This document shows, in pieces, positions 17,377 to 23,856 of a stretch of DNA of 23,856 nucleotides. The notes under the pieces were generated by a model that worked only from the letters and a program-made list of their open reading frames with translations, had not been told where the DNA came from and ran no database searches. The translations under genes and the position numbers were made by a program. This stretch comes from an uncultured Planctomycetaceae bacterium. GTDB lineage: Bacteria; Planctomycetota; Planctomycetia; Pirellulales; Pirellulaceae. Location of the stretch: NCBI GenBank assembly GCA_903927685.1, contig CAIYOB010000124.1, forward strand, positions 1 to 23,856. The letters are read 5' to 3'. Positions within the stretch are counted from its first letter, which is position 1. Every line of letters begins with the position of its first letter.

Positions 17377-18708
17377 TCAGGACCGCCGGTTGCCGGGGAC
17401 GGCGCCGACTTGAGCGGCGGGGTCATCCAGCGAGTTCCAGACGGGGATTTCTTGTTTCAGCTTGGCGACGTAGGCCGTGATCTGGGATTTGACGTTCTCT
17501 TTGCGGAGCGTCTCTTTGATGTCGACTTGAGCCTGCTCGAAGGGCACGCGGCCGGCTTCGGTCCGTTCGACGACCCGCACGATGTGGAAGCCCTCGCTGT
17601 CCTCCAGGCGTTCGCTTAAATGGCCGACGGGCAAGCTGAACAGGGCCTGGTCGATGACTTCCGACGCCAGGCTGCCGCGGGTGGTCCAATCGTGATAGCC
17701 GCCCTCCGGAGCGTCCACGCCTTGCGAGAGGCGCTGGGCGACCGCGTTCAACGGCGCGCCGCGGAGGACTTCGTTACCCATGTTGCCCAGCCCCGCCCAG
17801 GCTTCCTGCTTGGAGGCGAAGCGGTCAAAGCGGACGGTCAGTTTCTCCCAACGGGCGCGGGCCGGCAGCTCGTAGTCCTGGGCGTGCGCGTAGTAGTAAT
17901 CGAGCATCGCCTGGTGCGTGATCTCCGGCTCGTAATTGATCTTCTGCGACAGGACGGACTGGCCCAGTGCCTTTTCGACGAAGCTCTGCCGCTGGCGCGC
18001 GAGGGACGAGCCGTACTCGCGGAGCTTGGCGTCCAATTCGGCCTGCGTCTCGACCTTGGCCTTCTTCATGGCTTCGGGCAGCTGCTTCTCGGCAAACTGT
18101 TCTTCCGCCCGGCTGGTGATTTTGGGCAGCATCTCCTTTTTCTTGTCGTCGGGGATCGACCGCAGGAAGTCCAGGTACAGCAGCTTGGTCTGGATCGAAC
18201 TCTCCAGAGCCTGCTTCATCAGCTTGTCTTTCTGCTGGTCGATCTGCGTTTTCTGCTGTTCGACCACCTTCGGGTCCAATTCGGCCAAGTGCGGGGCCAT
18301 GATCTGCTCAACCATCGGCATGACGTCGCCGACTTGAATTGGCTGGTCGCCGACCCAGGCGATGATCTGTCCGGGCTTGAAGATCGTCACCGGCGGTTCC
18401 TCGGCAACCGGCGGCGCCGGCGCGGTCCAACCCTGGGGCGGTCCAGGTGCCCAGCCGGGCGGAGGCTGCTGCATCCAAGGCTGGGCGGACGCTACATAAG
18501 CCATCGCGGGCGGAGCAGGAACTCCGGACGTCGGCCCCGCGTAGCCAGCCACGGGCGATCCGTAGACCGCGGGCGGCGGGGCGGGCGGCGGCGGTTGATT
18601 CAATTCCGTGTCGAAGCGCGGCGGGGGTGGCGGCTCGTCCGCAAGTCCGGCGCGCACCAGCACGCCGGCTGCCCACACAGCGCTCCAACACACAACCGAT
18701 AAGCCCAT
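17377..18708 (-). CDS. Exported parvulin-type peptidyl-prolyl isomerase (PpiC/SurA-like)
   Basis: This is a 443-residue exported foldase. The chosen ATG gives a good Sec signal (hydrophobic GLSVVCWSAVWAAGVLV, then AGLA before the mature part). Next is a proline/glycine-rich low-complexity region (about residues 26-105), then a SurA_N-like helical chaperone part (about 110-265, rich in Gln, Lys and Glu). A parvulin domain follows (about 270-410), with LPARARWEKLTVRF, GGYHDWTTRGSLASEV, ALFSLPVGHLSERLEDSEGFHIVRVVER in the family order. It probably helps envelope proteins fold. A GTG at 18774 would add 22 residues, and a TATAAT box just upstream of it makes that start possible as a leaderless message. 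I prefer ATG 18708 because the signal peptide is cleaner, though no ribosome-binding site precedes it. It follows mfd in the same direction. Confidence 0.82.
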   Translation of the reverse strand: MGLSVVCWSAVWAAGVLVRAGLADEPPPPPRFDTELNQPPPPAPPPAVYGSPVAGYAGPTSGVPAPPAMAYVASAQPWMQQPPPGWAPGPPQGWTAPAPPVAEEPPVTIFKPGQIIAWVGDQPIQVGDVMPMVEQIMAPHLAELDPKVVEQQKTQIDQQKDKLMKQALESSIQTKLLYLDFLRSIPDDKKKEMLPKITSRAEEQFAEKQLPEAMKKAKVETQAELDAKLREYGSSLARQRQSFVEKALGQSVLSQKINYEPEITHQAMLDYYYAHAQDYELPARARWEKLTVRFDRFASKQEAWAGLGNMGNEVLRGAPLNAVAQRLSQGVDAPEGGYHDWTTRGSLASEVIDQALFSLPVGHLSERLEDSEGFHIVRVVERTEAGRVPFEQAQVDIKETLRKENVKSQITAYVAKLKQEIPVWNSLDDPAAQVGAVPGNRRS

Positions 18709-18782
18709 CCGTGGGAACAAGCTGTCCGCCTTCGCTGACGAAAGAAGAGAAACAGACAAGCTGAGACTGCACACCGCGCGGG

Positions 18783-18812
18783 ATTATAGCCACGGGTTCA
18801 ACGTGGCTGCAA
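18783..18812 (-). promoter_or_regulatory. Candidate promoter for the PpiC-like gene with perfect -10
   Basis: On the minus strand a perfect TATAAT (18788-18783) is preceded after 18 bases by TTGCAG (18812-18807). The predicted start near 18776 is two bases before a GTG at 18774 and about 68 bases before the preferred ATG. The -35 falls inside the last codons of mfd, so the foldase has its own promoter at the end of that gene. Confidence 0.5.
18788..18808. repeat. Inverted repeat spanning the mfd stop and the PpiC-like promoter
   Basis: AGCCACG and CGTGGCT form a perfect 7-base dyad around a 7-base centre. It fills the spacer of the candidate promoter, touches the -10, and contains the mfd stop codon (18798-18800). 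It has no trailing T-run on the minus strand, so an operator is at least as likely as a terminator. Confidence 0.45.
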
Positions 18813-21800
18813 CACTGATTTCACGAGGGACAGAATCGCGTCCGGCTCCGCAACCTCCGCCGGCACACGCAGATACGCGCTGTGCTGATCCACGACGCGA
18901 AGTTTTCCGCCGCCCAGTTTGGCCAATTGCTCGATCCGGGCTCGATTCGTGTATCGGAAAACGAGGAACCGATCTTCCAAGTAAATCTCCGCGATTTGCC
19001 AGAGCGCGGCTTCGATCTTCAACGCTTCGCGTGCCAGCATCCGCTCGACTGCTTCCGGCAGCGGCCCGAAACGATCGGTCAGTTCGGCGCGATACTCCAA
19101 CAGTTCATCGGGATTGGTGACCCGTGACAGCTTGCGGTACAGGTCGATCTTCAGCCGCATGTCGGGCACGTAGTCCGCAGGCAAGTAGGCTTGCCCGGGC
19201 AACGCCAGGTCCACGTCGATCGACAGCTTGGGCGGCATCTGCTTGAGCCGCCGCACGGCGTTCTCCAGCAGCTGGCAATACAATTCATAGCCCACCGCCG
19301 CGATGTGCCCGCTTTGTTGCGTGCCCAGCAGATTGCCGGCTCCGCGGATCTCCAAGTCCCGCATGGCCAAGGCGAACCCGGCTCCCAAATCGCTGAATTC
19401 CTCGATCGCCCGCAGCCGCCGAGCTGCATTGGGCGTGACGCTCTTGCCCGGATCGATCAGCAGATAGCAGTAGGCGCGGTGCTTGTACCGGCCGACCCGG
19501 CCGCGCAACTGGTGCAAGTCGGCCAACCCGTAGCGGTCCGCCTCGTCGATGAAGATCGTGTTGGCGTTGGGAATATCCAGTCCGCTCTCCACGATCGTGG
19601 TTGCTAGCAGCAGGTCGAACTTGCCCTCGACAAAATCGACCATCACCTCTTCCAGCTCGGATTCCGGCATCTGGCCGTGCCCGATGCGGATGCGGGCTTC
19701 GGGCACAATGTGCTGCAGCCGCGACTGGACGACGTGGATGTCCTCGACGCGGTTGTGCACGAAGAACACCTGGCCGCCGCGGTTCAGTTCGCGGAGCACC
19801 GAGTGCCGGATCAGGTCCGGATCGAATCGCGTCAGCCGCGTCTCCGTGGCCATGCGGTCCTCGGGCGGCGTCTCCAGGTTGGAGATGTCGCGGACGCCGA
19901 CCAGCGACATGTGCAAGGTCCGCGGGATCGGCGTGGCGGTCAGGGTCAGCACATCAACGGTCGAACGCAGGGCCTTTAACCGCTCCTTGACCTCGACCCC
20001 AAACCGCTGCTCTTCATCGATGATCACCAATCCCAGGTTACAGAATTGGACGTCCTGGGACGCCAGGCGATGGGTGCCGATCACGATGTCGATCTGGCCG
20101 GCGGCCAGGCGTTTGGTGATTTGGCGCTGTTCGGGGGCGGAACAGAAGCGGCTCAGCCGGGCGATGTCGAAGGGGAATTCGGCCATCCGCTCGCGGAAGG
20201 TGTGGTAATGCTGTTCCACCAGCACCGTGGTGGGCGCCAGCAGGGCCACCTGGTAGCCGTTGTCGACCGCTTTGAAGGCGGCCCGCATGGCCAATTCGGT
20301 CTTGCCGAATCCGACGTCGCCGCACAGCAGGCGGTCCATCGGGCGGGCCAGGGACATGTCCTTCTGAATCGCCGCGATCGCCGCCAGTTGGTCGGGCGTC
20401 TCTTGGTAGGGAAACGAGGCGTCGAATTCGCGCTGCCAATCGCTTTCTACGGCAAACGCGATGCCCGGCCGGGCCCGCCGCGCGGCCTGTAACTCGAGCA
20501 GTTCGGCGGCCAGGTCGATGACCGCGGACTCGGCCGCCTGTTTCTGCCGCAGCCAGGTCTTGTTGCCGATCTTGGCCAGCACCGGCCGCGTCTTGGTCCC
20601 GCCGACGTATTTCTGGACCAGGCCGATCCGGGTGGCGGGGACATAGATCTTCGTGCCGCCCGCGAACTCGATCTGCAGGTGTTCCTCGACGCGGCCTTCC
20701 TTGTCCAGCAGCTGCATGCCGCGGTAGCGGCCGATGCCGTGCGCCAAGTGGACGACCAGGTCGCCTTCGCGCAAGTCCAGGAAGCTATCGATCGCTTTGC
20801 CCAGCCGCCGCCGGGGTAGGCGGCGCAGCTCGCCGCGATGAAACAGCTCGCCGCTGGTGATCACGATCACCCGGTCGCGGGCCAGGCGAAATCCTTCCCG
20901 CAACGCACCCAGCGGGAAATGCAGTCGTCCTGCACCGGCCAGTTGTGTGCTTCGCAGCAACTCGGCCAGCCGTTCGACCTCGGCTTCGGTCTGCGACACC
21001 AGGAAGACCTCGTGCCCCTCGCCGACGTGGTCCAATTCCGCTCGTACGCGGTCGATTTCGCCGCTGAATCGCTCGACCGACTCGATCTGCAGGCGGCAGT
21101 ACGCGCCCAGGCTGCCGCGGGCCAACCCGGCGGCCGTGGCGACGCCGAACCGGGCGACGCGCTGCATGACGTCCGGGAAGCTGTGGAGTTCCTGCGGCCG
21201 CTCCAGACGCGTCAGGTAAGCCTTGGCCTCTTCCTCCGCCCGTTCCAGGTCATGAAACAGGAAGGTCGCAGACGGCGGCAGGTAATCGGCAAAGTGCCCC
21301 CGATCGTCGGCGGCCGGTGCGACCACGGTGATCTCGATTTCGTCGAGCGACTCCAGACTGCGTTGCGTCTGGACGTCAAACCGGCGCAGGGACTCGATGA
21401 CGTCGTCGAAGAACTCGACCCGCACCGGCTGCAGCCAGTCGGTGGCGAACACGTCCAGCAGCCCGCCGCGGCTGGAGAATTCGCCCGGCAACTCGACGGC
21501 GCTGGTGGCGTGGAATCCGCGTTGCACCAGCCAGGCTAGCAAGGCGGCGACGTCGACCCGTTGGCCGACGCCCAGGCGCCGGCTGCTGGCCGCCAGCCGC
21601 TCGCGGCTGGGCGCCGGCTGGAGCAGGCTCTGGATACTAGTCGCGATCAGACGCGGCGCGGAAGCCTGCGGGACCGCGGCCGACGGGGCTGCGCCGGAGG
21701 GCGGGGCACGCTCGCCTTGAGCCTGGATCAGCTGCTTCAGCGTCCGCAGCCGGTCGGCATGGATCTCGTCGTGCAGAATCCGCTCGCCGGGATCGGATTC

Positions 21801-22088
21801 CCAGGCGGGAAAACGCGAGACGCGAACGGGAGAGAACAAGGCGAAATCGTCGCCAAAGGCGTCGATCTCGTCCTGCTGCGGACAGACGACGACCAGCGGT
21901 CCGGCCGCCGTGCGCACCAGTTCCGCCGCGACCAGCGCGCACGCCGAACCCCAGACTCCGTCCAGCGTAGCCGGCTGACCCTGGGACAGCGCGGACACCA
22001 CGCCGGCGAATCCGTCGTGCTCGTTCAGGCGTCGGGCCAGCTCTCGCAACCGCTCCGACGCTGCACTGGCCAGCGATGAACCTGTCAT
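18798..22088 (-). CDS. mfd: Transcription-repair coupling factor Mfd
   Basis: This is a 1096-residue ATP-dependent DNA translocase that removes RNA polymerase stalled at lesions and recruits UvrA. The domains are in the standard order. A UvrB-like N-terminal part comes first (about 1-340, with FPAWESDP and GGLLDVFATDW), then a CarD-like RNA-polymerase interaction domain (about 430-510, with EGDLVVHLAHGIGRYRG). The superfamily 2 motor follows: Walker A GDVGFGKT with Lys596, DEEQ at 691-694 and TATPIPRTLHMS. The second RecA lobe contains VESGLDIPNANT and QLRGRVGR, and a TRCF C-terminal domain ends the protein. The frame is open to 22202, but homology begins after ATG 22088, where I place the start, although its ribosome-binding site is weak. 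A short Ala/Pro-rich insertion lies around residues 125-145. It is divergent from the ACT-domain gene. Confidence 0.96.
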   Translation of the reverse strand: MTGSSLASAASERLRELARRLNEHDGFAGVVSALSQGQPATLDGVWGSACALVAAELVRTAAGPLVVVCPQQDEIDAFGDDFALFSPVRVSRFPAWESDPGERILHDEIHADRLRTLKQLIQAQGERAPPSGAAPSAAVPQASAPRLIATSIQSLLQPAPSRERLAASSRRLGVGQRVDVAALLAWLVQRGFHATSAVELPGEFSSRGGLLDVFATDWLQPVRVEFFDDVIESLRRFDVQTQRSLESLDEIEITVVAPAADDRGHFADYLPPSATFLFHDLERAEEEAKAYLTRLERPQELHSFPDVMQRVARFGVATAAGLARGSLGAYCRLQIESVERFSGEIDRVRAELDHVGEGHEVFLVSQTEAEVERLAELLRSTQLAGAGRLHFPLGALREGFRLARDRVIVITSGELFHRGELRRLPRRRLGKAIDSFLDLREGDLVVHLAHGIGRYRGMQLLDKEGRVEEHLQIEFAGGTKIYVPATRIGLVQKYVGGTKTRPVLAKIGNKTWLRQKQAAESAVIDLAAELLELQAARRARPGIAFAVESDWQREFDASFPYQETPDQLAAIAAIQKDMSLARPMDRLLCGDVGFGKTELAMRAAFKAVDNGYQVALLAPTTVLVEQHYHTFRERMAEFPFDIARLSRFCSAPEQRQITKRLAAGQIDIVIGTHRLASQDVQFCNLGLVIIDEEQRFGVEVKERLKALRSTVDVLTLTATPIPRTLHMSLVGVRDISNLETPPEDRMATETRLTRFDPDLIRHSVLRELNRGGQVFFVHNRVEDIHVVQSRLQHIVPEARIRIGHGQMPESELEEVMVDFVEGKFDLLLATTIVESGLDIPNANTIFIDEADRYGLADLHQLRGRVGRYKHRAYCYLLIDPGKSVTPNAARRLRAIEEFSDLGAGFALAMRDLEIRGAGNLLGTQQSGHIAAVGYELYCQLLENAVRRLKQMPPKLSIDVDLALPGQAYLPADYVPDMRLKIDLYRKLSRVTNPDELLEYRAELTDRFGPLPEAVERMLAREALKIEAALWQIAEIYLEDRFLVFRYTNRARIEQLAKLGGGKLRVVDQHSAYLRVPAEVAEPDAILSLVKSVLQPR

Positions 22089-22133
22089 GATCGCGTCCCG
22101 TGATTGTATCGCCGGCAGGGCCGGGCGACCAGA

Positions 22134-22161
22134 GCGGCAGGCGTCCCGCGGCAGGCGTCCC
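22134..22161. repeat. Perfect 14-base tandem repeat in the mfd/ACT divergent gap
   Basis: The unit gcggcaggcgtccc occurs twice without a gap or mismatch. It lies about 45 bases upstream of the mfd start and about 25 bases before the candidate promoter of the ACT-domain gene. It could be a regulator site or a recent duplication. Confidence 0.7.
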
Positions 22162-22185
22162 GACAGCTGGCGATTGTGCCGTAGG

Positions 22186-22214
22186 TTTACACCGGGGCGC
22201 ATTTCTGGTAGGAA
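22186..22214 (+). promoter_or_regulatory. Candidate promoter for the ACT-domain gene
   Basis: TTTACA (22186-22191, five of six bases) is followed after 17 bases by TAGGAA (22209-22214, three of six). The predicted start is near 22221, 45 bases before the ATG. The -10 match is poor, so this is tentative. Confidence 0.3.
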
Positions 22215-22265
22215 TCGCTGTCCGGAAAACGGAATGCGTGCGAGTCAAGCGGAGGAGCATTCGCG

Positions 22266-22796
22266 ATGAAGAGCTATTTTGTGGTCACGATCACCTGCCC
22301 GGATCGGCCGGGGATTGTCGAACGGATCACGGAGATCCTGGTCGAGCAGGGGGCCAATTGGGAAGAAAGCCGGATGGCTCGCTTGGGCGGCGAGTTCGCG
22401 GGCATGGTGCTGGTCAGCGTGGCGCCGGCCAAGGCCGAGCCGCTGGCGGCAGCCCTGCGAGGATTGGCGGACCAGCAACTGACCGTGATGGTCAAGCCGA
22501 CGCAGTCCACGGACGAGGTGGCGGCCGGCGGTTTGCTGTACGAGTTGCGGTTGACCGGAGCCGACCACGAGGGCATCGTGCACAAGGTCTCCGCGTATCT
22601 GGCCAGCCAGAGGATCAACGTCGAGGCGATGGAAACCGACGTCGTGCCGGCTCCGGTGACCGCCACGCCGCTGTTCCAGATGGAAGCCCAAATCAAGGTC
22701 CCGACGCAACTCACCCTGGCGGAATTGCGGGGCAACCTCGATCGCATCGGCGACGAATTGGGCGTGGATATCGAGGTCCATTCGAGCGGCCAGTGA
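22266..22796 (+). CDS. Double ACT-domain protein, GcvR-like
   Basis: This is a 176-residue cytoplasmic protein made of two ACT domains (about 4-75 and 90-168) with no DNA-binding or catalytic domain. The first begins YFVVTITCPDRPGIVERIT, with the Asp-Arg-Pro-Gly turn typical of amino-acid-binding ACT domains. The second has LRLTGADHEGIVHKVS and EAMETDVVPAP. This layout matches the glycine cleavage system transcriptional repressor (GcvR) family, which acts through protein partners and senses glycine in E. coli. No glycine cleavage or GcvA-type gene is visible here, so the role is inferred from family only. A strong GGAGGAG lies before the ATG. The SDR gene begins 15 bases after its stop and is probably co-transcribed. 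Confidence 0.86.
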   Translation: MKSYFVVTITCPDRPGIVERITEILVEQGANWEESRMARLGGEFAGMVLVSVAPAKAEPLAAALRGLADQQLTVMVKPTQSTDEVAAGGLLYELRLTGADHEGIVHKVSAYLASQRINVEAMETDVVPAPVTATPLFQMEAQIKVPTQLTLAELRGNLDRIGDELGVDIEVHSSGQ

Positions 22797-22811
22797 AGAG
22801 GCCTCCGTCCT

Positions 22812-23633
22812 ATGACCTATTGGCAAGACAAAGTCGTATTGATCAGCGGCGGTTCGTCCGGGCTGGGCGAGATGCTGGCGCGGAAGTTCGCCGCGGCGGG
22901 CGCCAAGCTCGTGTTGGGGGCCATTGATGCGGCGGGCGTCGAGTCGGTCGCCGATTCGCTGCGCAGCACCGGCTGCGACGCGATCGGCGTATGGGCGGAC
23001 GTCACTCAGCAGGAGCCGGTCGACCGCTTGATCGCCAGTGCGGTCGAGCGGCATGGGCGGCTGGATGCCCTGCTGAACTGCGCCGGCCGGTCGGCGCGCG
23101 GCGAAGTGCTCGCCACCACGCCCGAACAGTTCCTGGACCTGTTGTCGCTGAACTTCCTGGCCGGCGTCCGTTGTACGCGGGCGGCGGCGCCGCACCTGAT
23201 TCAATCCCGGGGGCACTTGGTCAATATCGGTTCGTTGGCGGCCAAGACGGCCTCCAAGTTCCTGGGCGCTTATCCGGCCAGCAAATTCCCCGTGGCGGCG
23301 TACTCGCAGCAATTGCGGTACGAACTGAATCCGCAGGGCGTCCATGTGCTGCTGGTCTGCCCCGGGCCGATCGCCCGCGCCGATGCCGGCCACCGGTACG
23401 ACGAGCAGGCCGCGGGGTTACCCGAGTCGGCGCGGAAGCCTGGCGGCGGCGTCAAGCTGAAGGGGATTCCGCCCGACATGCTGGCGGCCAAGATCCTGCG
23501 ATACTGCGAGCGCCGCAAGCCGGAACTGGTCATGCCGTTCAAGGCGCGGCTCCTGTTCGCCCTGTCCCAGCTGTCGCCGACGCTCGGCGACTGGATCATC
23601 GGTAAGATGACCTCGTCGGGCAAGGCAGACTGA
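22812..23633 (+). CDS. Short-chain dehydrogenase/reductase (SDR) family oxidoreductase
   Basis: This is a 273-residue classical SDR using NAD(H) or NADP(H). The cofactor motif is GGSSGLG (residues about 13-19, variant of TGxxxGxG). Asp-Val follows at the end of strand 4 (ADVTQ), then NCAG (variant of NNAG). The catalytic residues are Ser141, Tyr154 and Lys158 (YPASK). The C-terminal part carries PGPIARADAG and a final hydrophobic stretch (LVMPFKARLLFALSQL) that could touch the membrane, as in DHRS7-like members. The substrate is not recognisable. It starts 15 bases after the GcvR-like gene and is likely translated from the same message. No strong ribosome-binding site is seen, only GAAGAGG further upstream. 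Confidence 0.86.
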   Translation: MTYWQDKVVLISGGSSGLGEMLARKFAAAGAKLVLGAIDAAGVESVADSLRSTGCDAIGVWADVTQQEPVDRLIASAVERHGRLDALLNCAGRSARGEVLATTPEQFLDLLSLNFLAGVRCTRAAAPHLIQSRGHLVNIGSLAAKTASKFLGAYPASKFPVAAYSQQLRYELNPQGVHVLLVCPGPIARADAGHRYDEQAAGLPESARKPGGGVKLKGIPPDMLAAKILRYCERRKPELVMPFKARLLFALSQLSPTLGDWIIGKMTSSGKAD

Positions 23634-23658
23634 CATCGGGGGCAAGGCTGCTTGGATT

Positions 23659-23856
23659 GTGCACCCTAAGACCGAGGGGGTGCGATATGGCCAACCCAGG
23701 AGCGTCGTTCAGAAGTCGCCTCCAGCGGCGATGAGAGCTGTTTTCAGCATCCCGCTTCAGCGGGCCCGTCCGGGGCGGCGCCGTGAACCCGGAGGGTTCT
23801 CAGACATTAGCCGGTGGTTGAGCGCAGCGACACCACCGGGACACGGCGGCCCAGCA
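23659..23856 (+). repeat. Hairpin-rich intergenic element, probable dispersed planctomycete repeat (truncated by window)
   Basis: The last ~200 bases follow the SDR gene and run off the edge. They hold a chain of perfect short dyads: GCACCC/GGGTGC (23661-23666 with 23678-23683), CCCGC-TTCA-GCGGG (23751-23764), CGGCGCCG (23776-23783), GAACCC-GGA-GGGTTC (23785-23799) and CCGGTGGT/ACCACCGG (23811-23818 with 23832-23839). One plus-strand frame stays open from GTG 23659 to the edge (66 codons). It includes GGFSDISRWLSAATPPG, a peptide I remember as recurring in spurious planctomycete ORFs, which would fit a multicopy repeat, not a gene. That memory is unverified, and only one copy is in the window. 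Confidence 0.45.

Noticed and set aside
22089..22202. 38-residue N-terminal extension of Mfd
   Set aside because: It has no similarity to Mfd and covers the divergent control region and its tandem repeat.
22245..23393. 382-codon minus-strand frame
   Set aside because: It is antisense to both the ACT-domain and SDR genes, which are well supported on the plus strand.

Overview
The window is high-GC DNA that reads as a chromosome fragment of a planctomycete, most likely in or near the Pirellulales. The evidence is the family content. There is a planctomycete-cytochrome/DUF1549/DUF1553 protein followed by a DUF1501 protein, Tat-exported Gfo/Idh/MocA and amidohydrolase proteins, and a proline-rich exported parvulin. 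The coding density is high and I see no phage, IS, CRISPR, rRNA or tRNA signature. The taxonomic call is inferred from families, not from a marker gene.

Layout. (1) 2-1861, plus strand: the Cys-rich C-terminus of an unknown protein, a NapH/NosR-type membrane polyferredoxin with an unusual C-terminal domain, and a CYTH (class IV adenylate cyclase-like) protein, tightly spaced. (2) 1982-4194, plus: a membrane-anchored trypsin-like protease with an unrecognised N-terminal domain, then a homocysteine S-methyltransferase family enzyme. (3) 4160-12820, minus: six closely spaced genes transcribed from an acyl carrier protein through a (Re)-citrate synthase-like condensing enzyme, a Tat-exported amidohydrolase, the PSCyt1/DUF1549/DUF1553 protein, a DUF1501 protein and a secreted esterase. 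(4) 13056-15595, plus: a phospholipid cassette with overlapping genes: PmtA-like phospholipid N-methyltransferase, phosphatidylserine decarboxylase, and CDP-diacylglycerol-serine phosphatidyltransferase. (5) 15611-18708, minus: a Tat-exported Gfo/Idh/MocA oxidoreductase, a 413-base gap, and a PpiC-type peptidyl-prolyl isomerase. (6) 18798-22088, minus: mfd. (7) 22266-23633, plus: a double ACT-domain protein and an SDR oxidoreductase. (8) The last ~200 bases hold a hairpin-rich element that looks like a dispersed repeat.

How the genes work together. The clearest pathway is lipid head-group synthesis: PssA makes phosphatidylserine, Psd decarboxylates it to phosphatidylethanolamine, and the PmtA-like enzyme could methylate that towards phosphatidylcholine. 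The most intriguing pairing is a free-standing acyl carrier protein 20 bases upstream of a DRE-TIM condensing enzyme whose nearest remembered relatives are (Re)-citrate synthases. It heads a run that ends in exported planctomycete-type degradation proteins. No clearly new system is proven here. The best leads are the ACP/condensing-enzyme pair, the polyferredoxin's C-terminal domain, the extended Psd, two candidate promoters that imply near-leaderless transcripts, and the terminal repeat-like element.
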